Part shown: piece by piece, positions 24,745 through 33,737 of the stretch
How the letters are laid out: the number at the start of each line of letters is the position of its first letter
Position numbering within the stretch: the stretch's first letter is position 1
Source: Arthrobacter sp. PGP41
Lineage (GTDB): Bacteria; Actinomycetota; Actinomycetes; Actinomycetales; Micrococcaceae
Direction: 5' to 3'
Length of the DNA: 64,000 nt
Assembly: GCF_002953935.1 (NCBI RefSeq)
Contig: NZ_CP026514.1
Coordinates: 992,001-1,056,000, forward strand
The notes under the pieces: generated by a model
The model's input: only the letters and a program-made list of their open reading frames with translations
Databases searched by the model: none
Told to the model about the DNA's origin: nothing
Translations under genes and position numbers: made by a program

Positions 24745-26367
24745 TCATCCTGACAAGAGCTGGAGCAGCAGCCCTTCCAGCGCACTGATTTCCGGTGACA
24801 GAATGCCCGGCGGCCATTGAGGTGGTTCGCGGTCGGGTTGTTCGGCTTGGTACTGCTGCCCTGTGGGTGACGTCCAGCCGGGCGGTTCGTCCTTGGCAGC
24901 CGGCGTCGGTTCCCAGCCGCTGTTGTGTTTGAGCCGGTGATGTTTTGGGCAGACCTGTGCCAGGTTGCTGATTCCGGTGGTTCCGCCGTGTTGCCAGGCC
25001 TTGAGGTGGTCGATTTCGTTGTCGAGGGCGTTGTTGCTGCAGCCGGGGAAAGCACATTTGCCGTCCCGAAGATGCAGCGCTTTCCTCATGGCTTTGGTGA
25101 GTCGATAACTGGTGCGACCGATTTCCAGTGGTGTTCCGTCGCTCGGGTCAAGCAGGACGCGGCGGAATGACTCGGCACCCGCGGAGAGGAGTTGGCGGGC
25201 CATCGAGGCGGGGATGGGGCCGTAGCCGTCGAGCACGGCGGGTTCGCCGGTGAGTCCGAGAAGGGCGAAGAACGGAACGGTCACAAGCACGTCGGCGCGG
25301 GGAGTGGGGACCTTCGCGGCATCCGCCGGTGCCCGGTTGCCGTGGCTGCCGGGATGGTCGCTAGTGCCCGGGTCTGTTGCGGGTTCGTCGGAGCCGACGA
25401 CTGTGGCCGGGCCGATCATGTCCGCCGGCGCCTCGCCCAAGACGTAACCGGTGCCGGTGGGCCCCGGGGCTATGGCGCCGCGGTAGGTGAGGAGCCGGTG
25501 GGTGAGGATGTCGGGCCGGAGTTGGGCGAGGGTGCGGGGTTCGTTGGGGCCTTGGAGGCTTCGGGCAGTTGCGGTGAGGTCGTTCCAGACCGCCAGGGCT
25601 TGGTCGGCGGGCAGGTATGCAGCGATCCAGGCCATCCCGTCACGGTCCGGCGTGAATTCCACGCGCCGATCGGCCACGCCCTTGCGGTGGCGTTTCTCGA
25701 TCGACTCCGGGTGATGGCGTTCCCGCCAGCCCCGCACCTTTGCCCGTAACCGGGCCGGCACCAGTTCCGGGGCGGGGCAACCCCGGGCCGGATTGGGTGC
25801 GTCGGGGTCGAGGAAGTGCTCCACCAGCGCGGCTGCGGCGGCGTGGTCCAAACCCTCAGTTTCGTCGGCAAAAATCCGGGCCTGCTGCCAGGAGAGGCTG
25901 CCGGCGGACAGGGCGTCCATGACCGGCGGCATTGCACACACCTGCCGGGACTGGGTGACGAACGCGGACGCGGCACCGGAGCTGATGGTGAGGATCCCGG
26001 CGATTTCCTCAACAGTGGAGATCTCGGCGTAGGTCCGGTCGTGCAGGGGCGCGTCCGGCGGGGTCATGGCGTGCTGCAGGTCCATCGCTTCGGTGGCGGA
26101 CCGCACCTTCCGCGCCGAGGCCTGGGACTCCAGCTTCTTCTCCAGCCCCATCCGCTCGAGCCGGATTTCGTACGCCCGCTGCAATACATCGGCTCCGTCC
26201 CCAGCGGTACCCGAGGCTCCGGCAGAAGCGAGGGCGGCGTCCTCGGCATCAAGCGCGGCGAGCGCAGCAACGGTGGCGTAGATAGCCTCCACGCCCGTCC
26301 CGGTTCCCGCTCCGTTTTCCACAGGAATATCGTCTAACGGGGGTACGACATTTTGGTCGGCCCTCAC
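24745..26367 (-). CDS. DUF222 / HNH endonuclease-domain protein
   Basis: About 540 residues. The N-terminal two thirds are the helical DUF222 (13E12-type) domain common in actinobacteria; the C-terminus has an HNH nuclease core: CAFPGCSNNALDNEIDHL, then WQHGGTT, NLAQVCPKHHRLKH. The start is uncertain: GTG 26367 is the last plausible start before the frame runs under the promoter of the divergent MFS gene. Such genes occur in many copies per genome, and the function is unclear. Confidence 0.82.
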   Translation of the reverse strand: MRADQNVVPPLDDIPVENGAGTGTGVEAIYATVAALAALDAEDAALASAGASGTAGDGADVLQRAYEIRLERMGLEKKLESQASARKVRSATEAMDLQHAMTPPDAPLHDRTYAEISTVEEIAGILTISSGAASAFVTQSRQVCAMPPVMDALSAGSLSWQQARIFADETEGLDHAAAAALVEHFLDPDAPNPARGCPAPELVPARLRAKVRGWRERHHPESIEKRHRKGVADRRVEFTPDRDGMAWIAAYLPADQALAVWNDLTATARSLQGPNEPRTLAQLRPDILTHRLLTYRGAIAPGPTGTGYVLGEAPADMIGPATVVGSDEPATDPGTSDHPGSHGNRAPADAAKVPTPRADVLVTVPFFALLGLTGEPAVLDGYGPIPASMARQLLSAGAESFRRVLLDPSDGTPLEIGRTSYRLTKAMRKALHLRDGKCAFPGCSNNALDNEIDHLKAWQHGGTTGISNLAQVCPKHHRLKHNSGWEPTPAAKDEPPGWTSPTGQQYQAEQPDREPPQWPPGILSPEISALEGLLLQLLSG

Positions 26368-26602
26368 TGGACTGGGCCAAAGCAGCAGACCTGGGGGCCA
26401 CGCAGGGTCCGCCCAAGCGGAGCACACGCCCGCGCTCTCAAAGTGCGTGCCGCCGTCGTACTTCTCCCAAAAGCGCAACCGTTGTTGCCCTGGCGGGTGC
26501 GGTGGCAGGATGATCGAAAGTGTTGGGCTCCTGCCGGCCAGGCGGGCTGGAAGAACGACGACGTATGCCCAGCCAAGCGAGCGAGGCGGCGGTGAGCGGG
26601 CC

Positions 26603-28117
26603 ATGACAGAGCACAGAGGGCAGCAGCGGCGGTTGCAGGTATCCGACGTCAACGTCGTCAACCCCCGCACGCTGAAGAAGGCGCTCGGCGGGACCATCGT
26701 GGGCAACACGATGGAGTGGTACGACGTGGGCGTGTTCGGCTACCTCATCACCACCATGGGGCCGGTGTTCCTGCCTGAGGCGGACAGGGCCGTGCAGAAC
26801 CTGTTCCTGCTGGGAACCTTCGGCGCCACCTTCATTGCCCGGCCGCTGGGCGGGATCTTCTTCGGCTGGCTGGGCGACAAGATCGGCCGGCAGAAGGTGC
26901 TGGCCATGACCCTGATGCTCATGGCCGTCGCGACGTTCGCCGTCGGCCTGCTGCCCGGGTACGCGGTGCTGGGCATCTGGGCGGCGGTGCTGCTGGTGGT
27001 CCTCAAGCTGGTGCAGGGCTTCTCCACCGGCGGCGAATACTCGGGCGCCACCACGTTCGTGTGCGAGCATTCGCCGGACCGCCGCCGGGGCTTCTACGTC
27101 AGCTTCCTGGACATGGGCAGCTATCTCGGTTTCGCGGCGGGCGGGCTGGTGGTGTCCCTCCTCCAGCTGGCGCTGGGCCAGGAGCAGATGGAGGCGTGGG
27201 GTTGGCGGATTCCTTTCCTTGTAGCCGGTCCGCTGGGCGCCGTGGCCGTCTACTTTCGGATGAAAATCGAGGAGTCGGCCGCCTTCAAGGCCACGCTGGA
27301 AGCCGAAGCCGTGGCAGCCAAGCACCCCGAGGCCGGGGAGGACCTCCGCCCGGTGGGACCGGTCGGGATTCTGCAGGCGCACTGGCGGCCCATCCTGCTG
27401 GCCATGATTCTGGCGGCGGCAGCCAATACGGTGGCTTACGCGCTCACGTCTTATATGCCCACATACCTGACCAGCAACAAGGGGTACAGCGAGGTGGAGG
27501 GGACGCTGCTGACCATCCCGGTCCTGGTGGCCATGGCGTTGTGCATTCCGTTCACGGGGCTGCTTTCGGACCGGATCGGCCGCCGCCGCGTGCTGTGGAT
27601 CGGGGCCTTCAGCACCGTGGTGTTCGCGGTGCCCGCCTTCCTGGCCATAGCGGCGGGCAGCCTCCCTATGACCTTGCTGGGCCTGGCCCTCATTGCTTTC
27701 CCGGTGGCGTTCTCGGTGCCGAACCTCGCGTCGGCGCTGCCGGCGCTGTTCCCCACCGAGCACCGCTATTCCGCCATGGGCATTGCCTACAACCTGGCGG
27801 TGGCCATCTTCGGCGGAACGGCCCCGTTCATCATCGCGTCCCTCATCCAGCTGACCGGCGACGACATGGCGATTGCGTACTACCTCATGGCCGTGGCCGC
27901 GGTGGCTGCAGTGGCCATCCGGTTCCTGCCCGAGTCAGCCCGGCGGCACCTGCCCGGGTCCATGCCCAGCGTGGAGTCGGAGGAAGCCGCCCGGAAGCTG
28001 GTGGAGACCCAGGACAGCAACCCGCTGCTGGACGTGGACTCGCTGCCGTTCGAGAGCAGCTTCGAAATCGCGCGGGCGGAGCGCAAGGGCCGGCCCGGGA
28101 ATCCGACGGCGATGTGA
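26603..28117 (+). CDS. MFS metabolite:proton symporter
   Basis: A 504-residue, 12-TM transporter of the metabolite:H+ symporter (ProP/ShiA-like) branch. Marks: GNTMEWYDVGVFGY at the first helix, ARPLGGIFFGWLGDKIGRQKVL in loop 2-3, GEYSGATTFVCEHSPDRRRG, and the repeat DRIGRRRVL in loop 8-9. The substrate (osmolyte, dicarboxylate or aromatic acid) cannot be told from sequence. ATG 26603 is the start that gives the normal family N-terminus. Confidence 0.9.
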   Translation: MTEHRGQQRRLQVSDVNVVNPRTLKKALGGTIVGNTMEWYDVGVFGYLITTMGPVFLPEADRAVQNLFLLGTFGATFIARPLGGIFFGWLGDKIGRQKVLAMTLMLMAVATFAVGLLPGYAVLGIWAAVLLVVLKLVQGFSTGGEYSGATTFVCEHSPDRRRGFYVSFLDMGSYLGFAAGGLVVSLLQLALGQEQMEAWGWRIPFLVAGPLGAVAVYFRMKIEESAAFKATLEAEAVAAKHPEAGEDLRPVGPVGILQAHWRPILLAMILAAAANTVAYALTSYMPTYLTSNKGYSEVEGTLLTIPVLVAMALCIPFTGLLSDRIGRRRVLWIGAFSTVVFAVPAFLAIAAGSLPMTLLGLALIAFPVAFSVPNLASALPALFPTEHRYSAMGIAYNLAVAIFGGTAPFIIASLIQLTGDDMAIAYYLMAVAAVAAVAIRFLPESARRHLPGSMPSVESEEAARKLVETQDSNPLLDVDSLPFESSFEIARAERKGRPGNPTAM

Positions 28118-28258
28118 AACGTGGACTGACGACGGCGGCACTTGGCGTTGGTGCCGACAGCGTGATCTCGCCGACTAAAGGCCAGACGGTTATGCCAGCC
28201 CTTCACACGCGTGGCACCCCCATCACGGGCGAGGGCGGGAGACCGTAGACTCGGCGTC

Positions 28259-29089
28259 ATGTCAGCTCATGGGGGGATGCCGGCTCGGCACGCAGGAATG
28301 TTCATGGCTGCGGCCGTTCTGGCCATGTCGCTGGCGGGGTGTGAGTACAGCGGCCCGGACGAGCCGCCGGCGCCTTCATCCCCACCGCCCGCAACGCCGT
28401 CGGCCGCGTCCTTCAAGGACAACGTCAACGAAGTGGCCCGTTTGCTCGAGGCTTCCCCTACGGACCCCGGCATGCCGTCGGAGGCTGAACCTGCCGGGAA
28501 GCTGTCCCTTGAGCTGGCGCCCGGAGACTACCTGGTCACCGGCGCCTGCGCAGGGGTTTACGGGGCCAAGCTCACTCTCATGAAGGCTGACGGCGTCCCG
28601 GAAGCGACCAGCTTCGAGTGCACCTCCACGCTGGACCGCTTTGTCAGGCACGACGGCGGGCCCCTCACCATCAGCGCGGTGCCGCCCACGGGCAGACCCG
28701 CCGCAACGGGCGTCAAGGTGCAGCCCAACCCTGACCGCAGGCTTTCGGAGCTCGAAGACCTTTCAGACTGGGCAGCACAGCAGCTGCAACCGCCTATGCC
28801 CGGAGAGCTGCGGGGAACCAGCAGCGGGAACACAACCACCACGGCCAGCCTGTCGGCCCCACCGGGCCAGTATGAACTGCAGATAGTCTGTGCCGGACTG
28901 CCGGTAGCCGAGTTGTCCGTCTCCACCTGGAAGGGTGCGGAAGTCCTCGCCCCCGTGCTGGTCCCTTGCGGCGGGAGCGTGTTCAAGGCGCCGGTGGTGC
29001 TGCCCACCGAGGGGGCCGACCTCACGATGGGACCCGGTGGCCCGGACAGCCGGTTCGCTTACCGGCTCGTCCCCACAGGCCAGCCCTGA
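28259..29089 (+). CDS. hypothetical lipoprotein
   Basis: A 276-residue secreted lipoprotein: signal peptide with lipobox MSLAGC (Cys28), then a Pro/Ala-rich linker. The mature part seems to contain two similar beta-rich halves (compare LELAPGDYLVTGACAGVYGA with LSAPPGQYELQIVCAGLPVA), each with a Cys pair, suggesting an internal duplication. No known family recognised. An internal ATG at 28277 is an alternative start. Confidence 0.75.
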   Translation: MSAHGGMPARHAGMFMAAAVLAMSLAGCEYSGPDEPPAPSSPPPATPSAASFKDNVNEVARLLEASPTDPGMPSEAEPAGKLSLELAPGDYLVTGACAGVYGAKLTLMKADGVPEATSFECTSTLDRFVRHDGGPLTISAVPPTGRPAATGVKVQPNPDRRLSELEDLSDWAAQQLQPPMPGELRGTSSGNTTTTASLSAPPGQYELQIVCAGLPVAELSVSTWKGAEVLAPVLVPCGGSVFKAPVVLPTEGADLTMGPGGPDSRFAYRLVPTGQP

Positions 29090-29154
29090 ATCGCCTCCGG
29101 ACGCCGCGGATCGGGCTGGGCGTAGGGTGGGGAGTTGGACGATAGGAGCATTTC

Positions 29155-29922
29155 ATGAAGAAAATCCTCATGGTACTGACCAGCGTTTCCGAGATCGGCG
29201 ATACGGGAGAGAAGACCGGCTACAACGTGGCCGAGGCTGCACACCCCTGGAAGGTGTTCAAGGATTCCGGGCATTTCGTCGACTTTGCATCCATCCAGGG
29301 CGGCCAGCCCCCGCGCGACGAGGTGGACACGAAAGATCCCATCCAGATCGCCTTCACGGAGGATGAGACCACGCGCGCCGGCCTCTACAACACTGCCCGC
29401 GTCGACGTCGTGGATCCGGAACAGTACGACGCCGTCTATCTCGTGGGCGGCCACGGCACCATGTGGGACTTCCCGGACAGCGAAGGCCTGCAAAACCTGG
29501 TGGCCAGCGTTTACAACAACGGCGGTTTGGTGGGCGCTGTATGCCATGGACCGGCCGGCCTGCTGAACGTGGTACTGGAGAACGGGCTCCGCCTCGTCGA
29601 GGGCCGCAAGGTGGCCGCCTTCACCAACGACGAGGAGGTCGCTGCAGGCAAGGACAAGGTCATTCCGTTCTTCCTGGCAGACCGGCTTGAGGAGCAGGGC
29701 GCCACCCACGTCTTCGCTGATGTCTTTGAGGAAAAGGTTGTGGTTGACGACCGGCTGGTGACCGGCCAGAACCCGGCATCAGCTGCCGGCGTGGCCAAGG
29801 AGATGGAGAAGCTTTTCGCAGTGGTCATCCACCAGGAAAAAGCCGAGGAACAGCACGACGCCGAGGCTCTCCGGGCCGAGAAGGACGCCGTCAAGGCGGC
29901 TGCCGCGGAAGCGGAGCAGTAG
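29155..29922 (+). CDS. DJ-1/PfpI-family protein (type 1 glutamine amidotransferase fold)
   Basis: A 255-residue protein with the nucleophile elbow GAVCHGPAG (Cys130, His131) and the YLVGGHGTMWDFP segment. This matches the HchA/Hsp31-like group, members of which act as glyoxalase III/deglycase or chaperone. A charged alanine-rich tail (about 220-255) is extra to the core. GATAGGAG precedes the ATG. A terminator follows directly. Confidence 0.9.
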   Translation: MKKILMVLTSVSEIGDTGEKTGYNVAEAAHPWKVFKDSGHFVDFASIQGGQPPRDEVDTKDPIQIAFTEDETTRAGLYNTARVDVVDPEQYDAVYLVGGHGTMWDFPDSEGLQNLVASVYNNGGLVGAVCHGPAGLLNVVLENGLRLVEGRKVAAFTNDEEVAAGKDKVIPFFLADRLEEQGATHVFADVFEEKVVVDDRLVTGQNPASAAGVAKEMEKLFAVVIHQEKAEEQHDAEALRAEKDAVKAAAAEAEQ

Positions 29923-29937
29923 CACCCAGCAGGCACT

Positions 29938-29981
29938 AAAAACTCACGGCCACCCGGATGAAAGGGTGGCCGTCAGTTTTT
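29938..29981 (+). terminator. Rho-independent terminator after the DJ-1 gene
   Basis: Stem of 18 bp with one mismatch (29938-29955 with 29964-29981), starting in AAAAA and ending in TTTTT, 8-base loop. The symmetrical A/T ends mean it could work in both directions. Confidence 0.9.
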
Positions 29982-30022
29982 CGTATGAGAGGCGGCAAAC
30001 GGGGGCAGCTTAGGCTTGGCCT

Positions 30023-30148
30023 ATGTCTACTGATGATGAGAAGGACCCTCCCGTCCCCGCTGACGTTGAGGGCAAGATCCCGAAGAAGGTTCACGACAAG
30101 CCCGGTGCAGACGATGATAAGTCACGGGCCGAGGAGCCTCAGGGCTAA
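30023..30148 (+). CDS. 41-residue hydrophilic protein
   Basis: A short gene from ATG 30023 to TAA 30146-30148. The product is highly charged and Pro/Lys/Asp-rich (MSTDDEKDPPVPADVEGKIP at the start), with no hydrophobic core, so it is probably disordered. The ribosome site is weak (TTAGG about 10 bases upstream). Function unknown. Confidence 0.5.
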   Translation: MSTDDEKDPPVPADVEGKIPKKVHDKPGADDDKSRAEEPQG

Positions 30149-30224
30149 CTAATCGCAGTGCATCCGACTGGGTGACCAACACCAGGCATCCGAGCCCACC
30201 CGCGATGTGGAGGGGACCTGGCCG

Positions 30225-31883
30225 CTACCCCGCCACCGCCGCCTTCGCTGCCTGGGAGGCCTTCATCCATTCGCTCAGCCACGGTGCCCGCACGGTGGAG
30301 GTGATCCGGCAGTCGGCCACGAAGATTCCCTTAGCGCCGGCGTCCGTCCAGTCCTGCAGCGCGGACAGGTCGGCCAACGAGCGGATGATCGCCGACTCGG
30401 CACCCAAAGCGCGGGCAATCCCGCTGAAGTCCACCTCGGGGATCAGCATCGGCTTTTCGGTCAGGCCCTGGGAGCCGTACTGGTGGATTTCGGCGCCGTA
30501 CGCGGCGTCGTTGTAGATCACGACAATGGCGCTGCGGGCCGCGGCAATCAGCGATTCAAGGTCAGACAGGCCCATCAGGAAGCCGCCGTCGCCGGAGGCC
30601 AGCACCAGGGTGCGGCCGTCCTCCAGCGCGCGGGCTGCTCCAACGGCGCTCGCAAGTCCCAACCCGATCGTCTGGTAGGCGGTGCCCACCATCACCAGGT
30701 CCTGCGGCCGCGGGATGTTCCAGTACATGGGCGCCCAGCCCACGAAGTGGCCGCCGTCCTGGACCACCGTGCGGCGCTCCGGCAGCACGGCGTCCAGGGC
30801 GATGGCAAGGGACCGCGGGTCCAGCCGGCCGTCCGGGGTTTCCGCGGAGCCCGGGTGGTGCCCCGGACCCTCGGCCAGCCGACGGCGGGCTTCCGCGCGC
30901 CAGGCTTCCGCCGCAGTCCCGCCGTCAAGCAGCGCCAGGAGGCGCGCCGCCGCGGCTTTCGCGTCCGCGCTGACGAACAGGTCCACCCGGGGGTGCGTGG
31001 GCTGCAGGCCGGCGTCGATCTGGATGACGGTGCTGTCCGGGCCGATCAGGTGCCCGAACCGCATGGTGAACGGGCTCAAGCTGGCCCCGGCCACCAGGAC
31101 CACATCGGCCTCGCCCATGAGGCCCGCCGCGGTGTCGGTGCCGAAACCGCCCGCGACGCCCAGGTACCCCTCGCCGTTGAGGAGGTTGAGCGCCAGGGCG
31201 GTTCCGGCGGTCAGTGCGCCGAGCCGGTCGGCGAGCTCGCGGAGTTCCGGGCCGGCGCCGGCGAGGTGCGCACCCCGGCCGGCAAGAATCAGCGGCCGCC
31301 TGGCCCCGGCGAGCAGGCGGGCTGCCCGCCCAAGGCCGCCGTCGGCGTCGTCTGTCACCTTTGGCGCCGCCGGTTCCGGAAGGTCCTCGTCCGCGGCCTC
31401 GAGTGCCGCGAGGTCGTAGGGAATGGCAAGCACGACGGCGGTGCGCCGGGTGAGTGCGTATTCCACCGCCTGCCGGGTGATGGCACCTGCGGCGTCGCGG
31501 GTGACGGTGAAGGTGGCCGCGCCGAGGCCGGCGGCGATGGCCGTTTGGTCCACGTCCCAGGGCCGGGCGCCGCTGGTGGGTGCATCCCCGGTGACCAGCA
31601 CCACCGGGATCTGCGCCTGGACCGCCTCGGCCAGGGCGGTGAGCGCGTTGGTGTAGCCGGGACCGTAGGTGGTGGTGCCCGCAGCGAGCCGTCCCGACGT
31701 CCGGTAGTACGCGTCCGCCGCGGCGATGGCGGCGCCCTCGTGCCGGACGGGGGAGAAGCGGAGGCCCTGCTTCTCCGCGGCGTCCAGGAAGTAGACGTTG
31801 CCGTTGCCCATCACGCCGAACACATCGCTGACATAGTTGCTGAGGACCTGCGCCACGCGGCCGGAGACGGTGAGAGTAGTCAT
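30225..31883 (-). CDS. ThDP-dependent 2-oxoacid decarboxylase/acetolactate-synthase-family enzyme
   Basis: A 552-residue three-domain ThDP enzyme. Catalytic Glu49 in VRHEGAAIAAADAY; central domain; cofactor motif GDGG (431) ... YNDAAYG (457-463). Members include benzoylformate, phenylpyruvate and indolepyruvate decarboxylases and acetolactate synthases. It follows the Lrp gene on the same strand, and a PLP aminotransferase and permease are divergent, so a decarboxylase acting on the 2-oxoacid made by that aminotransferase is a reasonable guess. I chose ATG 31883; an upstream frame extension is implausible. Two decayed partial copies occur at 37025-37412 and 18962-19021. Confidence 0.88.
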   Translation of the reverse strand: MTTLTVSGRVAQVLSNYVSDVFGVMGNGNVYFLDAAEKQGLRFSPVRHEGAAIAAADAYYRTSGRLAAGTTTYGPGYTNALTALAEAVQAQIPVVLVTGDAPTSGARPWDVDQTAIAAGLGAATFTVTRDAAGAITRQAVEYALTRRTAVVLAIPYDLAALEAADEDLPEPAAPKVTDDADGGLGRAARLLAGARRPLILAGRGAHLAGAGPELRELADRLGALTAGTALALNLLNGEGYLGVAGGFGTDTAAGLMGEADVVLVAGASLSPFTMRFGHLIGPDSTVIQIDAGLQPTHPRVDLFVSADAKAAAARLLALLDGGTAAEAWRAEARRRLAEGPGHHPGSAETPDGRLDPRSLAIALDAVLPERRTVVQDGGHFVGWAPMYWNIPRPQDLVMVGTAYQTIGLGLASAVGAARALEDGRTLVLASGDGGFLMGLSDLESLIAAARSAIVVIYNDAAYGAEIHQYGSQGLTEKPMLIPEVDFSGIARALGAESAIIRSLADLSALQDWTDAGAKGIFVADCRITSTVRAPWLSEWMKASQAAKAAVAG

Positions 31884-31999
31884 GCAGGCATCGTGTGGCC
31901 TGCGTCTCATGTTTGCAATACCGACGGATCCTGCTGGGACTTTTGGCAGCAGGAGTTGCTGGCAGTGACAATCTGCCCAGTTGTGGCGCGCCCTGCGGG

Positions 32000-32503
32000 T
32001 CAGTCCGAGGGGCGCGCCTCCTGCTCCGACAGCCGGCTGATGAGGCCGTCGTAGCGGGGCGGCATGAGTTCCAGGATGGAGATGGCCGTGCTGGTGCGCT
32101 GGACCCCTTCGATCTCCAGGATCTGGTTGGTGATGCGGTAGAGGTCCCCGGTGCCGCGGGCCACCACCTTGGCCACGAGGTCCGCGTCCCCGGTGGTGGC
32201 GTGGACTTCGATGACCTCCGGGATCGCCTCGAGCCCGTGCTCCACCGAGCCTGTCCGGGTCTGGCTGATCGATAGCGAAAGGAAGGCCATCAGGTCGTAG
32301 CCGAGCGCGGCGGGGTCCAGCCTGCGGCTGAAGGAGCGGAGCGCGCCGCTGCGCTCCAGCCGCGCCAGCCGGGCGTGGACCGTGTTCCGGGCGACGCCGA
32401 GCGTGCGGGAGAGTGCCAGGGCGCTGGCTTCGGGATCCTTGTCCAGGGCCAGGATGATCCTGCCGTCGAGGGAATCCAGGGTGCGAGAGTTCGCAATGGT
32501 CAT
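32000..32503 (-). CDS. Lrp/AsnC-family regulator
   Basis: A 167-residue regulator: N-terminal HTH (LDGRIILALDKDPEASALALSRTLGVARNTVHARLARLERSG) and a C-terminal RAM ligand-binding domain (ending IEGVQRTSTAISILELMPPRYDGL). ATG 32503 chosen; an upstream start five codons earlier is less likely. It is divergent from the aminotransferase-permease pair (93-base gap) and upstream of the ThDP gene, so it probably controls both in response to an amino acid. Confidence 0.93.
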   Translation of the reverse strand: MTIANSRTLDSLDGRIILALDKDPEASALALSRTLGVARNTVHARLARLERSGALRSFSRRLDPAALGYDLMAFLSLSISQTRTGSVEHGLEAIPEVIEVHATTGDADLVAKVVARGTGDLYRITNQILEIEGVQRTSTAISILELMPPRYDGLISRLSEQEARPSD

Positions 32504-32596
32504 ATTTTCACCACACACAGTAGAAGTTGAGCAGAAGTCCCAATGGTTAGAGGGTATCTTGCAATGTGGCCCGGGTCACTCCCATGATCGGACCTC

Positions 32597-33694
32597 ATGA
32601 CCAGTAATCAGCTTGTGGCCGGTCCCGAGGCAGCGCTGCCCGCCCTTCGCGGCGCCGTCGCCGGCCTTCCGTCCTACGTGCCGGGCCGCCGCGGTGCCGG
32701 CGTGGACGTCGCGGCCCTCGCCAGCAATGAAAGCCACTACGACCCGCTGCCCGCAGCCGTCACCGCGGTGGCCGAAGCGGCCGGCAGGATGAACCGCTAC
32801 CCCGACATGGCCGCCGTCGAACTCCGCGAACGGCTCGCCCGGCACCTGGGCGTCACCCCTGCGGAGGTGGCGGTGGGTCCAGGCAGCGTGGGCGTCCTCC
32901 AGCAGGTCATCACCGGACTGTGCGACGCCGGCGATGAGGTGGTGTTCGCGTGGCGGTCCTTCGAGGCCTACCCCATCCTGGTGGAGCTGGCAGGCGCCCG
33001 GCCGGTCCGAATCCCCTTGGACGGGGCGGAGGGCCACGACCTTGAGGCCATGGCCGCGGCCGTCACTGACCGCACCAGGGTGATCCTGCTCTGCACGCCC
33101 AACAACCCCACCGGGGTGCCGATCAGCCACGACAGCATCGAGGCGTTCCTGCAGGCTGTGCCGTCCAGCGTCCTGGTGGTGATCGACGAGGCCTACATTG
33201 AATACGCTGAAGCCGGCAGCGGCCCCGATTCCCTGGCGCTCTACCGCCGGTACCCGAACGTCTGCATCCTGCGCACGTTTTCGAAGGCTTACGGCCTCGC
33301 CGGGCTGCGCGTGGGCTACGCCGTGGCGGCGCCGGCCATCGCCGAGGGGCTGCGCCGGACCGCCCTGCCCTTTTCCGTGAGCGCGCTGGCCCAGAAGGCG
33401 GCCGTCGCGTCGCTGGACGCGGGGGAGGAGATGGAAGCGCGGGTTGCCGCCGTCAGGCAGGAGCGCGCACGGATGGCCGCGGAACTGGCGGCCCAGGGCT
33501 GGAGACTGCAGCCGAGCCAGGGCAACTTCCTGTGGATCCGTGCCGATGAATCCCTCCTTGCCAGGCTGTTGGAGGCGTTCGACGGCGCGGGCATCCTGGT
33601 CCGGGCGTACCAGGGCGACGGGGTGCGGGTCACCGTGGCCGATCCCGCCTCCAACGACCGCGTGCTCCGGATCCTTGAAGCCCACGCAGCCTGA
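32597..33694 (+). CDS. PLP aminotransferase, HisC/aromatic type
   Basis: A 365-residue fold-type I aminotransferase. Schiff-base Lys230 in RTFSKAYGLAGLRVGY; LASNESHYDPLP and CTPNNPTG are the conserved substrate and cofactor loops. It matches HisC and the actinobacterial aromatic aminotransferase (Pat). Absence of other histidine genes and the permease 43 bases downstream favour a catabolic aromatic amino-acid role. TTG/GTG alternatives upstream are not needed. Confidence 0.9.
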   Translation: MTSNQLVAGPEAALPALRGAVAGLPSYVPGRRGAGVDVAALASNESHYDPLPAAVTAVAEAAGRMNRYPDMAAVELRERLARHLGVTPAEVAVGPGSVGVLQQVITGLCDAGDEVVFAWRSFEAYPILVELAGARPVRIPLDGAEGHDLEAMAAAVTDRTRVILLCTPNNPTGVPISHDSIEAFLQAVPSSVLVVIDEAYIEYAEAGSGPDSLALYRRYPNVCILRTFSKAYGLAGLRVGYAVAAPAIAEGLRRTALPFSVSALAQKAAVASLDAGEEMEARVAAVRQERARMAAELAAQGWRLQPSQGNFLWIRADESLLARLLEAFDGAGILVRAYQGDGVRVTVADPASNDRVLRILEAHAA

Positions 33695-33737
33695 AGTTTT
33701 ATCCCCAACAGTTCCACCTACAACCAGAGGAATTCCC

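Noticed and set aside
26368..26709. N-terminal part of a longer HNH-protein frame
   Set aside because: It runs under the divergent MFS gene and has no DUF222 similarity; start placed at GTG 26367.
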